Source: Helopsaltes ochotensis
Lineage: Eukaryota > Chordata > Aves > Passeriformes > Locustellidae
Direction: 5' to 3'
Length of the DNA: 64,000 nt
NCBI GenBank assembly: GCA_013400155.1
Contig: VXBM01000194.1
Coordinates: 245,595-309,594 of the forward strand
The translations under genes were made by a program, and so were the position numbers. Positions 25,286 through 37,790 of the stretch are shown here, in pieces (the stretch's first letter is position 1; every line of letters starts with the position of its first letter). The notes beneath the pieces are model-generated. The model was not told the origin of the DNA. It ran no database searches and saw only the letters and a list, made by a program, of their open reading frames with translations.

Positions 25286-26119
25286 NNNNNNNNNNNNNNN
25301 NNNNNNNNNNNNNNNNNNNNNNNNNNNNNNNNNNNNNNNNNNNNNNNNNNNNNNNNNNNNNNNNNNNNNNNNNNNNNNNNNNNNNNNNNNNNNNNNNNNN
25401 NNNNNNNNNNNNNNNNNNNNNNNNNNNNNNNNNNNNNNNNNNNNNNNNNNNNNNNNNNNNNNNNNNNNNNNNNNNNNNNNNNNNNNNNNNNNNNNNNNNN
25501 NNNNNNNNNNNNNNNNNNNNNNNNNNNNNNNNNNNNNNNNNNNNNNNNNNNNNNNNNNNNNNNNNNNNNNNNNNNNNNNNNNNNNNNNNNNNNNNNNNNN
25601 NNNNNNNNNNNNNNNNNNNNNNNNNNNNNNNNNNNNNNNNNNNNNNNNNNNNNNNNNNNNNNNNNNNNNNNNNNNNNNNNNNNNNNNNNNNNNNNNNNNN
25701 NNNNNNNNNNNNNNNNNNNNNNNNNNNNNNNNNNNNNNNNNNNNNNNNNNNNNNNNNNNNNNNNNNNNNNNNNNNNNNNNNNNNNNNNNNNNNNNNNNNN
25801 NNNNNNNNNNNNNNNNNNNNNNNNNNNNNNNNNNNNNNNNNNNNNNNNNNNNNNNNNNNNNNNNNNNNNNNNNNNNNNNNNNNNNNNNNNNNNNNNNNNN
25901 NNNNNNNNNNNNNNNNNNNNNNNNNNNNNNNNNNNNNNNNNNNNNNNNNNNNNNNNNNNNNNNNNNNNNNNNNNNNNNNNNNNNNNNNNNNNNNNNNNNN
26001 NNNNNNNNNNNNNNNNNNNNNNNNNNNNNNNNNNNNNNNNNNNNNNNNNNNNNNNNNNNNNNNNNNNNNNNNNNNNNNNNNNNNNNNNNNNNNNNNNNNN
26101 NNNNNNNNNNNNNNNNNNN
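25286..26119. other. Assembly gap (834 Ns)
   Basis: This is a continuous run of N whose right edge lies inside an LTR. The missing bases probably hold the 5' part of that LTR and possibly more of the provirus. Frames that span the gap on either strand are artefacts. Confidence 0.99.
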
Positions 26120-26835
26120 GAGCCCCCATTCTAAAACCCCAAATTCTACTTTTGCACTCTGTGATAAATTAACTATTATAAAAATCAAACTCTCATGGCT
26201 TGTAAATCTTCACCCATAGTTGGTAAATGCTCCCTAGGGCTGAAATCAAAGGCACTATCATTTTTATCTTTGTGCCGGGGTTTCTGAGCCCCCTGAGGGG
26301 GTCCCAGACCACCCAGGGCAGACAGAGGGATGTCCTGGGTTCTGACAATCTCCTGGTGTGCCTCGGAACTCTGAGCTCGCCTCCTCCTGCCCTGCTGGAG
26401 CTGGGCTGGCCCTGTCCCACCACCGCTACTTTTCTTCAGCACTGCTTTGGAACTTTCCGCTACGCTGTATCCCATCACTGCCCTGCCCTGCCAGGACATC
26501 CCTGCCGTTCCAGCCATCACCTTAGGAGCTTCTGGTACATCCCACCCACCAGCCCCAGATTTTCCACTGTTCCAGCTTGATGGTCTAGGAGCTCCAAGAA
26601 ACCAGACAACCCTGGGCTTGGTGAAACAAAAGCCCCCTCAAGGTTCCTGGTTTTATTTATCATTCATATGTAGTTGTTGTTGCTTGCCTTGTTGTACATA
26701 CTAGTAAAGAGCTGTTATACCTATCCCCATACCTTTGCCTAAATTATAATAATTTGTAGGGAGGGGATTTGAATTCTCCGTTTCCGGGGAGGCCCTGCCC
26801 CTCCCTAGCAGATACCTGTCTTTCAAACCAAGACA
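26120..26835 (+). mobile_element. 3' part of an avian ERV LTR, 5' end lost in a gap
   Basis: The sequence ends TTTCAAACCAAGACA at 26835, and the last ten bases match the end of the solo LTR at 14744-15394. Other LTR-like features are the AGTAAAGAGCTGTTAT block near 26702-26718 and an AT-rich stretch before a GGGGAGG-rich end. The middle (about 26270-26640) is GC-rich, unlike the flanking DNA. At over 716 bases before the gap is counted, it is long for one LTR, so some internal sequence may be included. The base after the end begins CCAAA, a possible target duplication whose partner cannot be located with confidence. No gag, pol or env reading frame is visible. Confidence 0.7.
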
Positions 26836-29800
26836 CCAAACATCTTCTGTATTTCCTTGAATTCTCCTTTGTTTTGTCCATAGAGAAATACAGGAAAGTC
26901 TGTCCCTATAAAGACTGCCCGAAATCTGTACTTAGGCTGTGACAAAATATTGCCTTGAATCATGCAAGCCCCAAATTCAGTAAAGCAGTTAAATTTATAT
27001 TTTGGTTTTTACTGCTGAGCTAAAAACTCACCTATATGTATGGGTCTCACTGAAATCAGAAGGATTTCATCACATACTTTTACACAAGAGAGACAGACTT
27101 AAGCATTATGTTCAACAGCTCTTTGGAGATGGGACTTAAGCAAGTCAAGGCAGGTAATATTAAATTAATAAGTACTGCTCTCTGCTTCTGTGATAGCACA
27201 ATAATTAAGATGTGGCTGCAGAAGTGGAAAATCATACACTGTACTCCCCAAAAAATATAAGTTAACGTAATTGAGGTACTTCAGACATATGCTTGGTTGT
27301 ACCATGCTTCTGACCCTGTCTTTTGGGATTATTTTGTCTGATTTAGTTCACCAGGAACAAGTGAGTCCCAATTTCCACATGAAGACTTGCTCCTGTAATT
27401 GGGAGAGAACAGATTTTCAAGTTCCGATAAGGTAAAATTAATGTGCCAAAATGCAGGTAACTCACCTGAGGATGAGCCCCCTCAGACTACTGTCATAAAT
27501 CATCATTAATTCAGTCCCTACTCCAGAGATTGGAAGAGGCTGTCGTTTAAGCCATTGTCTGAAACACAATTTTGGTGACTGTAAAATCTCGTCTCGATAC
27601 ACAAGTATAAATCCAAATTATCCACAGTGACTGATAGCTGTATTGTTCTCCAAAGCCTTTATATATATGAGAAAAGTTGATGTATGTAGAATTTACCATC
27701 AGAAATAATATCTTAAAAAAAAATTAAAATCTCATTGCAGATGGATACAAGTAAATGACTTCCAAATGATTTTAGGAAAGCTCTTTTGCATTTTCTAAAA
27801 CAATGAGTTTTAATACCCACATCTCAGACTTGAAAGCCCAGAAATAGCTCTTTAGCAAGGTGGAGTAGCAAGTGGAGATCAAGTAATATACACATTTATA
27901 ACCTAATTCTGTGATCACCATCACATGATGATCTCCACACACATGTGTACACATACATAGATTTTTAACTTTATACTGCATATACTTTGAGGACATTAAA
28001 AATACATACATGAATTATTCATAATAATATTAAGATTGCACCAGGATGTGTATCAAATTAATGGAGTTTCCAATTACACAAATCTTAGTACTTCTTTAAA
28101 AAAAAGTAGTAAAAAAGGATTACCTTATCCTTTTAATCTTATGATTTAAATTAAAAATATACTGAAATATACTTTAATCAAAACACAAAAAAGCACCAGT
28201 TTCACTGTTAAAATATAATTTTTTTTTTTAAATACTGGTCTGTGCTTTGCTTGTGGTCATGCACCTCAGACTTATTACTGCAATTCTTTTGCAGTTCGGT
28301 TAAATGTCAATGCTCCAATTACTTTAATAGTCAAACTGTGTGCTATTTTCACCACAGAGTCATTCAGGCTTGTCATGTTTGACAAATCCAGTAATTGAGA
28401 TGAACTCTTGGAGAATACTGACATGTAACCAGTCATTTCCTACTGCAGAACATTGACCTCTGCAGCACAAATCACAGAGGATTTATTCAGCAGCTTGACA
28501 AAACAAACAGCCTTGTTAAGTTTAAGATGATAATTTCATACATCTCCATTCATTTCCTTGTTTATTCACTTTCTGTTCCACTGGGGTGGGAATTAAAACA
28601 TTAGGGGCACTTTCAATAAGCACAAAAAAAGGACTACATCAAATATTCTGAAAAACTATTGTGAATTAAAAATGGCCTAGTTGATTATAAGAGGCCGAGT
28701 GTGCTGTCAAAGTCTCAAATCCCCCCCTTAGTGCTCCCTGCCCCCAAGCAGCTGCACTCCACCCCAGCTTCAGCTCATTCACAGAAGAAAGTCTTATACT
28801 AATTACATAAAGTATTTATCAACAGTGATCATTTTAGTCGTTCCAGTACATTAACACTTGCTGGGGCCTTTTTATTTTTACTGTACCTCCCCCACGAGGT
28901 CCCGCAGCCAGTGCGTAACAATGCACTGGAACCTCAGGACTCTCCTGATTCACCCAGGATTCACTGAAGCAAGCACAAGCAGTGCAAAACCTACCAAGTG
29001 TGTACCTGCTGGGTTGGCAGGTCCTTGGGTGATGCCTCTGAGACAACCATCAGTGTCTGACAGGTCTGAACAGCTACAAGCCTGTCACATTTGTATTGAA
29101 AAACAAGTATTTTGCAATGACAGCTTGTTGCAAAGGTAAAATGCAACAAAGGTCTGGGAGGAGGATGCAACCTAGTTCAAATGCAATTCTGAAGCTTCTC
29201 TATGAGCGACATCATAGAGACTGGGGACCTGATGCTACTTTTGTTATGAAAGGCACTACAGACCTTAGTACCAGAATTCAGCCTTTCTTTGGATGAAACA
29301 CCACCATTTCATATCAGGAAATTAACTCCCCTCAAAGCAATATAAGCCCAAAAAGAAAGAATTGTGATCAAATGCAAATGATGGATAGAAATATAAAAAG
29401 AAATAATTGACACACACAATACCAGCTTCCAAGAAACGACCTTTGCAGTTGCCAAAATTAAACATCCCTTTGAATGCTTCTGACTGCCTCCATCAGAGAC
29501 AGTGGCTGGTCCAGGATGCACATTACCAAACCAGGCTTATAAGAAACCTTGCTTCATGTCTCCTCTCCCAAAGACTTTTTGCTTGATCTTTGTCGAGTGA
29601 ATTCATTTATCTGTTTTACAAGCTGATGGATTGTTCTTCCCTGGAGTGTTTGAAAATAATGTATTAACTATCACAGATCACTTAGCTTCTGCAGGGGATA
29701 AAGACCTCTTACATACTAAAGACAGCATGTCTGTATAATTTTTTTGATACATTCTAATTTACAAGCAAATTTATGGCAACCACCAAGAGGAAAGGACATC

Positions 29801-32800
29801 AGAAAACATCTGAGAAGGCAGAACTAAGAGAAGAAAAAAAAACCTTAGTAGGAGAAGAAAAGCTAGACACTACTTGTGCAAAACTTTCAGGAAAGTGTTC
29901 AAAATCCCAATAAAAGAGGAAAGTGAATAACTAAGCAGTTCTACTCTAATTAAATTACTATACATTTATTTCCACACTGTTTCTTTCCAGTATAATTTTT
30001 TCCATTAGGTGTGCAGTTCCCAGCTGAGAGACAGAGACCAGAAATCTATACAAGGTTACTTGGAGCACCTGGTAGTGTGCAAAGCCTTGGAGCTGGGGAG
30101 CAACAACAATGCTCCCTCTCAATGCTGAGGTGATGTAACCCACATCAAAGGAAAGCAGTTAACTGTCCCTTCAGCTGGACACTGCAGATTCCAGCCTTTT
30201 CCAGGGGAATACACAAGATCTTCACGGAAGGTGGTGGTTAGTTACTCACACATCATGCACTCAGAGAAATCAGCCTGTGGTACTGGGCACAGCTGACTGA
30301 AGCAGTTCAGTGCATTTGCCTGGAGGAGTCTGACTCAAAGAGCAATAGGAAGACTGGCTCTCCATACCAGTCCTTTCCAGTCTCGCAATCCTCAGTATCT
30401 CCACCGGTCATGCACACTTTGTGTGTCCATCTTTACCCAGGAGTGCGTTTGCTGAGATCATGAATTAACTTTCTGTCTCTTTGCGTGACACAAATCCAGT
30501 TGAGCCTTGTCACAAGGAACAATCAGCACCAAGAGGGTCACAGGGAAGACAAGGTGCTCTCCCAAGGTACTTCAAGCTGGATAGCAGAGTTCCCTGAAGG
30601 CACCAGAGTCTCTTGCATCATCTGCATGCGGCTGCAGCTGCCAAAGGGGTTTCCCTAAGTGTCAAAGCACTAGAGTCCTGCTCCACAGAGCACCTGTAGG
30701 CACCACCTCAGTGCAGAGAGGACAACTCCTTGAGTTTAGCTATGAGCACTTACGGATAACGGGCATTAGGAGGCAGGAGGGTTGCTACCTCTCCAAATAG
30801 CCACAAAACCTGAAGAACAACACGTGTAACACAGTGGTCAGTGCTCTGCCCTCCTCTCCACCATAACAAAAGCTCCCCACTTACCTTGCCAACCAAGGGA
30901 AAACAGGTCATGTCACATCTGCCAATGCGTGCTAGGCATTTATGTACTTTCAGATTCATTTACTTCCTTCTTCCCCATCCACCTGCCGGTACCTGACCAT
31001 ATTACATAACTATTACAGACAACCTCATACCCCATACACGAGAGCAGATGAAGCTTTTCGTTCTAGAGACACCAGCCTAGCTACTCATGCTCCATGGCTT
31101 CACCGCCTCCAGTGACAGTGGGGCTCTGGCAGAAATCATGTGCCTTTCTGTCAATGTGGAGAAAAGCAACACGCCAACTGAGCACACCAAAGATTGGAAG
31201 TCTGCATTAGGCTGCAGGTAGAGCTTGAGATGTTGGTTATTGTATACGAAGTTATAAACAGGCATCAGACAACTGCTCAGCCCAGCTTTGGAAAATGGGG
31301 GAAAAAGTATTCTCCTGTCACAAGATGCAGTAAATCCAAATCTCATTCCCCTCCCTTCTCCAGTGACTTCGAGCCTGGTCTGATGCATTCAGGTGACTGT
31401 CCCTTTTCCTGTACCTTTTTGCCATAGCTACAGACTATATTCTCACTGTTGTACAAAAAAAACCCAGGATTGCAAATCGCACAATTTTCATGTGGGCAAC
31501 AAACTGTAGACCACAACAGGGAGCAAATTTTCCAAACAAACTGGAACATGATGACCTTCAGGGTATGATTAAGCAAAGCTGATCCTTCTGACAGTGGGGC
31601 TGCACTGGATGTCCTTTGAGGTGCCTTGCAGCACTCTTTCCTGTGACTCTGCTTGCAAAGCCCCATTTATTAGACAGCATTTGTGGCAAAGACAGAGCTT
31701 GCATTCCTAGGTATTACACGGAGTATTACTGGCCTGTTAATTTGTTATTTACATAAGGTTATCTATCTCATCTGGTCCCTAACACACAATTCAGATAATT
31801 TTCCCAGGCTATTTAAAATTTTATTCACAGGTAAACAGGGCCAAAAAAGGACACTTATTAGCTGCTGACTAATAAATGAGGAAGTATCTGAGACATGTTT
31901 TCCAACATTTCACTTACATTGCCATACAAAGCAAAGTACTGTACAGGAGATGGTTGCTAATGATTATCTAAAAAAACATGCTATGGAAATCTCCAGACTT
32001 ACGTGATTTATTTTTTTTCTACATAAACATCAACTGCCTCATGAAATTTATGTTTTCTTTTAATAATCAGTATTTCTCAATGAACATTTTAAGGCCTCAG
32101 AGATGGTCAAAGCCAGTTTTGCTGACTGGTTCAAAATCAGCCATATCTCTTCTGACAGTCTGAAAAGAGATTATAACATCCTGTTTGGGTTTTTTTGAGG
32201 CCACATCTTTCTCTGCAATCAAAGTCCCAGTGAGTCAGATGTTTGAACACCTAGTCTGAAAAAAAGACTTTGCTCTTGCAAAGAGAAACAGCAGTGAGGG
32301 AGGAGTAAACGGGCAGAAAGAAAGCATTATTTAGGATTTAAAATTGGGAAGGCAGGCGACTCAGAGAAGCAAAAATGCATAGGCATGAACTAGGAGGATT
32401 ATGGCTTATGCCTTCCAAAGGTGCTACTTTGTAGGGTCGCCTGCATGACAGCCAGGCAGGTTTCTTGAATTTCAGGAGACTCCGGGATGGAAGGAGAAGA
32501 AAATATTACTTGCAATATATGTTTAGGGAAATATTTTTAACACTACAACTTTTTGGGAACAAACACAGGACAGACATTTTGCTGTTTGGTTGAAGAACAA
32601 AGATTCTATTAGGAGTATTTGCCCAAAGCTGTAACAAATTAAGGAAGTATCAACAGCCTTACATCAATAATTAGATCAACAAGGGGCAGGGAAAGGCAAG
32701 TTTATTTACAGACAAGAAATCAAATGTATGTTGTATGCTACTGATCATATTTAAATGTTTAATTACACTGTATTTAAAATGTAATTTTTTCCCAGTTACA

Positions 32801-35724
32801 AAATTAACAAACTCCCCTTTCCTTGGAAAAGAAAAAAAAAAGGTGGATTTTTCAGAATATTTTAGGTTAATTCATGGGGTTTTTTTTGATTCAGAGATTG
32901 TTGACATAATGGTGACTTATAAAAAAAAATTAAAATACCCTAACATATTCTAAGTGGAATGGTTACATCTATGAAGAATGTAATAAGTTGGTGTTAATAG
33001 TACCTCATAAGGAATTTATTAACACATGTGGAATGGAGATCCAAAGGGCCTAATGTCCCATGAATAATAATATATTCCTTTAAAATCACAATAACCATTT
33101 CCATCTCAGAAAGAATTAGTTTTGATTATGTTCTGAATACATTTGTTCATGTTAATATAAGTGATCTTTAATATTCCTTTTACATTTACGTTGCCAACAA
33201 CTGTACTAAGTTCTTTACAGAACAGATGAAAACCTTGGCTTGGCAGGCTGACGGTCTTCAGAGAGAAGAGTGAGAGCGGAAAGACAGCAGGAACACTGCA
33301 CACACGGTACTGAACACATCTTTTACCAGAGTGTGCTTTCCTGAAGTGTCACTCAGCCTCACATGGAGGAGGGTCTGTTCACACCAGGCTGCAGCCCACA
33401 AGTTACACGCAAAAGGGAAGATCCTTTAGGGTTGGTCCTAATAGGATACAATGGGCTACATGAGTGATTATGTCCTCCCAGGAGCATGGAAAACTGAGAT
33501 GAAACACTTTCATTTACCCATAACGCTGCTTTCAGAAACTTGGGGATGTACAGGATAATAAAAGAACATAAAGTAGTCAGGGCTTTTGGTGATACTAAAT
33601 GAGATCTTTTAATCATATCTGCTTTATGTGGCTCTGGTAGCTATGATGCTTTTGGCAAAATCTTGTTTGAGTTGCTAAAGTGTAATATCAAAGCCCAGAC
33701 TGAGATTTTCCATTTATTCTGAGAATTTATACCATTTGGGCCATTCTAAGACAATACATTCTACAGAACTTTTTACTTTTTAGCCATAAAATTTGTGATT
33801 ATTATACAGAATTTTTAATGCATAAACATGCATAGATAATTGTAATGTGCAGTCTATTTTTTAATAAGTATACTTGTATATAATTTATTTACTATGCAAT
33901 ATATTTAATGTACATTTATACAGTATGCTGTACTATGCCCTTCTCCTTAGTACATTGCAAAAGTCTTTGTACTCGCTCAACAACAAGAAATAGAAGATGT
34001 TATTTATTTGTTACGCATCTTCAGCTGCTACATAAGTACATTTTTCCCCTTTTACATCTACTTAATTAAAGTGAGAGTGCCACACGATTCTAAAGGTGGA
34101 AAACCTGAACAATGAACTGTACAAATAGGTGTACTGTACCATGATAATCTAACACCTAGCCTCAATATCATAAAAGCATTTTACAGATCTGATCTGCATA
34201 TTCATCTGTTCCCCTTTCAATCTGGAAAAGTGGAGTAGCTGTTGAAAATACACTGTTAATTACTCTCAAACATCTGTTGAATAACTCTTGAAAAAAATAC
34301 GAAATCAAAAGAATACCTTTAATGGATGGTTTCCTCTTTTTATCTCCCTCCGATACACATTCATAAGTGTATATTACATACGTCAACCCCTAAAAACTAA
34401 TAGGAATCTTCAAATTACTTTGAGTAGAAACAGAATTTTATTCTTAAAGGCACACACTTGCAGATATTGCCTACACTGAAAATGAAGCTAACATGAAAGT
34501 TTCCAAATGAGAAGGAAAATAAGAAACATTTTTTCACACAATAAAAATAAATAATAAGGTCCAAAAACATACACACACACAGACAGAGGAAACTCGTCTA
34601 TAGTAAGAAATTATTTAGACTTATGCTTCTGGTTGGTTTTCATCCCACCAGAACCCTACCAACAAAATTATAACCATGTATTACAGACTGCCTACTTACT
34701 GTTAACAGACACTTAATCCTGCCAAGGCCAGTTCTACAGCAAACATTATCAGTGTGCAAACCACAAATGAACAAAATTACCATCTGCACACTGAAGAACA
34801 GAATTGCAAACATAATTATATCTCTTACATGTAGTAAGTACACAGTTGTTTAAAATTTGGACTTACAACCTGTTTTTCAAATAACGGCTTCAGTCTGCTT
34901 CCAAGTCACCAAGCTAATGGCTGTAATAAGTAGCTTTACCTCTTAATCAGAGAATGTCACAATAAGCATAGTGCATCTATCTATCTAAGCTTTTTTGGCC
35001 ATGTTATTATGGTTTATGAGCAGTTTTACTACCCATATGTTATGCTGTCATGTTCTTCTAAAAGCTGGTTATTAGGATTAAATGGAGAAAGTGAAATATG
35101 AATGCCCGTATAAATTGCAGAGATGAATGCTGCTAAAAGCAAGGTGTCCTAGGTCAGAGGAAGACAGGTCATGTTGCAAGGCATGCCACTTATTTCAGCA
35201 GGAAACCCACACAATTGGCTTGGACTCTGTCAGGCTTTCTGACTCATTGCCACAGCTTGGCTTCATATGGAAAACAACAGCTGATCCTAATTTGTTTCTA
35301 CTCTAACATGCACCATGGCCCAAAACACTAGAATCACTTCTTCTCACCTATTTTAAAGCCAGATGCTGTAATGACTGTGTGAAATTACTACCACTATACC
35401 TCATGAAAAATTATTGATATCCCTTCCTGCCCTTAACAATATACCAAAATTCACAGGACAACTTTCATTAGAACAAAAAGCTCACAATGAAATCAGACAT
35501 CCTTAGATACACCCACCTTCATGTTTGGTACAAAATACAAATGATGCACAATGGGGTATAACTAGAAAACAAAAGAAAACCCCAAAAACGCCAAACCAAC
35601 AAAGAACCTTGGATGGGCAACCAACAGTGAATTATGACTTGCCTGACAAACGAATACTGTAAGGTTGTTTAGGGTGAGGGAGGGACAATTCTCATTCTGT
35701 GACATTATAGCAGAAGAAAACAGG
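26836..35724. other. Unique non-coding DNA
   Basis: No gene and no transposon that I recognise. The sequence is AT-rich, with very AT-rich parts at 27650-28220 and 33770-34080. A short CA run occurs at about 34570-34582. A moderately GC-rich part lies at about 30180-31100. It contains several possible splice sites on both strands but no convincing exon. Confidence 0.5.
33770..34080. other. AT-rich, complex, repeat-free block
   Basis: Roughly 310 bases are AT-rich but not simple repeats. They contain many TAAT and ATTTA words, a TGCATAAACATGCAT near-palindrome near 33819-33833, and no CpG until about 33974. This texture occurs in conserved non-coding elements and in 3' UTRs, but the sequence alone cannot show conservation. 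Confidence 0.15.
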
Positions 35725-36298
35725 AAGCAATTACTGTGCTCTGCTCAGCACTGAGGAGGCCATATTTGATGTTTTGGTGCATTGCACTTGCAGGAAGTAT
35801 GGAGAAACTGGAGAGAATGAATAAGAAAGCAACACATTTAAGAGAGTTCCTGAAGGTCTGATCAGGAAGGAGAAAGGTGGAGTTTCCTTGTCTTAGTAAA
35901 AGATGAGAGCTTTCTGAGAGAAGAAGGTTTTTATAAATGAGGACAGTGCTGGTTTTTCCCATATCTGGACCAAAAAAAAAAAATCACTGATTTAACTTGC
36001 AATAAAAACAAACAAACAAACAAAACCCAAAAAAACCCAAACAAAACAAAAAGAAAAACAAGGAAAAGGAAAAAAGAGTAAAAAAGTAATAATGTTGTAA
36101 TTCTGATTAATAAGAGAGCAGACCTTCCAACTAAAAGGATCACAAAGCAGAGAAATAGACTATTGCATGCAATCCACTTCACTGCAGATTTTTAAGGAAG
36201 AAATTCTGTAAGACATAAGGTAGCCATAAATAATTCATCCTAGCAGAATTAGATGACCTTTAGAGATCCCTTCAAGCAGAAACAGTGTAAGAATCACA
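35725..36298 (+). mobile_element. Old CR1 LINE 3' region, interrupted by an A-rich tract
   Basis: The left part (about 35725-35945) contains CTGTGCTCTGCTCAGCACTG, followed by GAGGCC, ATGGAGAAACTGGAGAG and a purine-rich GAGAGAAGAAGG block, in the order found near the end of CR1 ORF2. The right part (about 36190-36298) contains AGATGACCTTTAGAGATCCC followed by TTCAAGC and a final GTAAGAATC, matching the CR1 3' tail. Between them lies an A-rich tract (36001-36087) and poorly matching sequence. All frames are broken and divergence is high, so this is an old plus-strand copy. Ends are approximate. Confidence 0.65.
36001..36087. repeat. A-rich tract with AAAC repeats
   Basis: The plus strand is almost entirely A with C and, later, G. 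It includes AAACAAACAAAC and AAACCCAAAAAAACCC. It lies inside the old CR1 copy and may have grown from an A-rich internal stretch or a later A-tailed insertion. Confidence 0.85.
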
Positions 36299-36949
36299 AG
36301 TGTGGTCCACAAGGCAGATGGGAAGAGATGAGCCCCTCTTCTGTAGCAATGGCTTTCCAACCCAGCTGAAGAAGGGCTGGTAGAGCTTGGTGCTCCCATC
36401 CAAGGGCCTGGAGGAGTCACTCTCACAACTTCTCTACCCTCCAGTCTCGTATTTCTGAGACTGACAAGATAGGGCTGCATAACAGAGCAGAAGCTGAACG
36501 AGAAAATTTCCCTTTTCCTGCATGCAGCAAGAGTCAAACAACGTAATTTCTTCAGAAGTTCCTCTATCAGCACACCACCCAAAAGACATCTGCTGTTTCC
36601 TAGAGCTGTCCTCCTGTAGCCCCCATGATCCTCCCTGCTGCCTTTGCTGTGACCTCTGCCATAGTCTCCAAGCCTTCTCAAATCTTTGCATGGACAACAG
36701 CTCCCTTTGGACTGTGGGCAGCAGTCTCCAGCTCTTTTAGGAACTGGGCTACACAGAAGAGATAAATGACCCCGATCCCTATCCTGACAGCAAGACTGAC
36801 ACCTACCCATGGTACACTATGGTGTATTTATCAGTAAAATACAAGCTAAGGCACTTCTGTGACATCTTTTGCTACATCACTAGAATGGCAATGTCATAAC
36901 TGGAAGTTCACAGACTTCTCCAGGGTGAACTCTACTCTGTTCCCAAGTT

Positions 36950-37790
36950 TTACTATCCTTCCTTTCAGACACATCTTTAAATGTCTCTTCTGCTACTGTA
37001 GGAGGAAGGATTCCTTCAAATGAACATAAAGGCTATAAATTGAGAAGAACCTTTATTTTTGGTAGCTGCCTCTCAGATTCTGGAAAAGGCCTTTGGCCAA
37101 AACTGACCGTGTCCAGTTCCAGGGAGTTTCAATTCTGTACATGATGGGCAGCCCTGTACCAGAGGCAATGCGGCAATGTGTACACAAACAGCATCCAAAC
37201 CAGTCCTTTGGTGACCTTATGCGCTGAATGAGCCCACAGCTGGCTGCTGAAGTAAATGGGATGCCAGCTGATGATGCACAGCACCAGCGCTGTGTGCTCG
37301 CAGCGCTGCACCTACTAATGAGGTAGGCTGCTGTGCTGCAGTAGCAGAAGTTTCTATGGAGCTTTTATCTTCAGCCTCAGTGAGTTACAATAATCCAGCC
37401 TGGTTGTGCAGAATGTGTTCATCACTGCCGCTAGATCTGTGCCAAAGAAAGGGAAGCATAGTTTCTTGAACAGCCGAAGTAGAATAATTAATTTCTGACT
37501 ATTTCTGGCATCTTGGTATTGAAGTACCAGCTAGAATAGAATGCTGCACAGAACTCATAATGCTTTGAAAAATGAAGGTCAAGTGCTTTCCCAGAGAAAA
37601 GGGGTCAGTGTCTCTTCTACTTCGATCCAATCACTCACACTAGATCCATTGCTATGCTGTGGCTTGGATACACCGCAAGCCAGCCACTCTTGCTGAGTAA
37701 TTTAACAGGATATTGTGATCTACACGTCAAAACCAGTAGGAAGATCAAGTATGGATGTTAATATGATTTAAAAGGTACTTTGCAGTAGAA
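36950..37790 (-). mobile_element. Ancient L2-like LINE, 3' half of ORF2, inactive
   Basis: On the minus strand three parts align in order with the reverse-transcriptase half of an L2/Jockey-group LINE. First, 37707-37750 encodes CTTGATCTTCCTACTGGTTT and then, after one lost base, VDHNILL, matching LDLSxAFDTVDHNILL. Second, 37378-37435 encodes DLAAVMNTFCTTRLDYCNSL, matching the conserved DYCNSL block downstream of the catalytic core. Third, about 37200-37320 resembles the following region that in relatives reads GAGCAC, CCTGTGCTGC and CTGGCTGCCCATT. Only about 300 bases separate the first two blocks, where a full element has roughly 800, so there is an internal deletion. Frames are broken. The far 3' end (36950-37150) is the least certain part. 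Confidence 0.65.

Noticed and set aside
25119..26188. Several very long open frames on both strands
   Set aside because: They consist almost entirely of the 834-base N gap.
30884..30959. Minus-strand ATG-initiated 25-codon segment ending at AAG|GTAAGT
   Set aside because: It is short, with no promoter or second exon to support it. The donor alone is not enough.
36235..36810. 191-codon minus-strand open frame, Cys-rich at its N-terminus
   Set aside because: Its 3' end runs through the tail of an old CR1 copy. A frame of this length is expected about once by chance in 64 kb read six ways. No domain is recognised.
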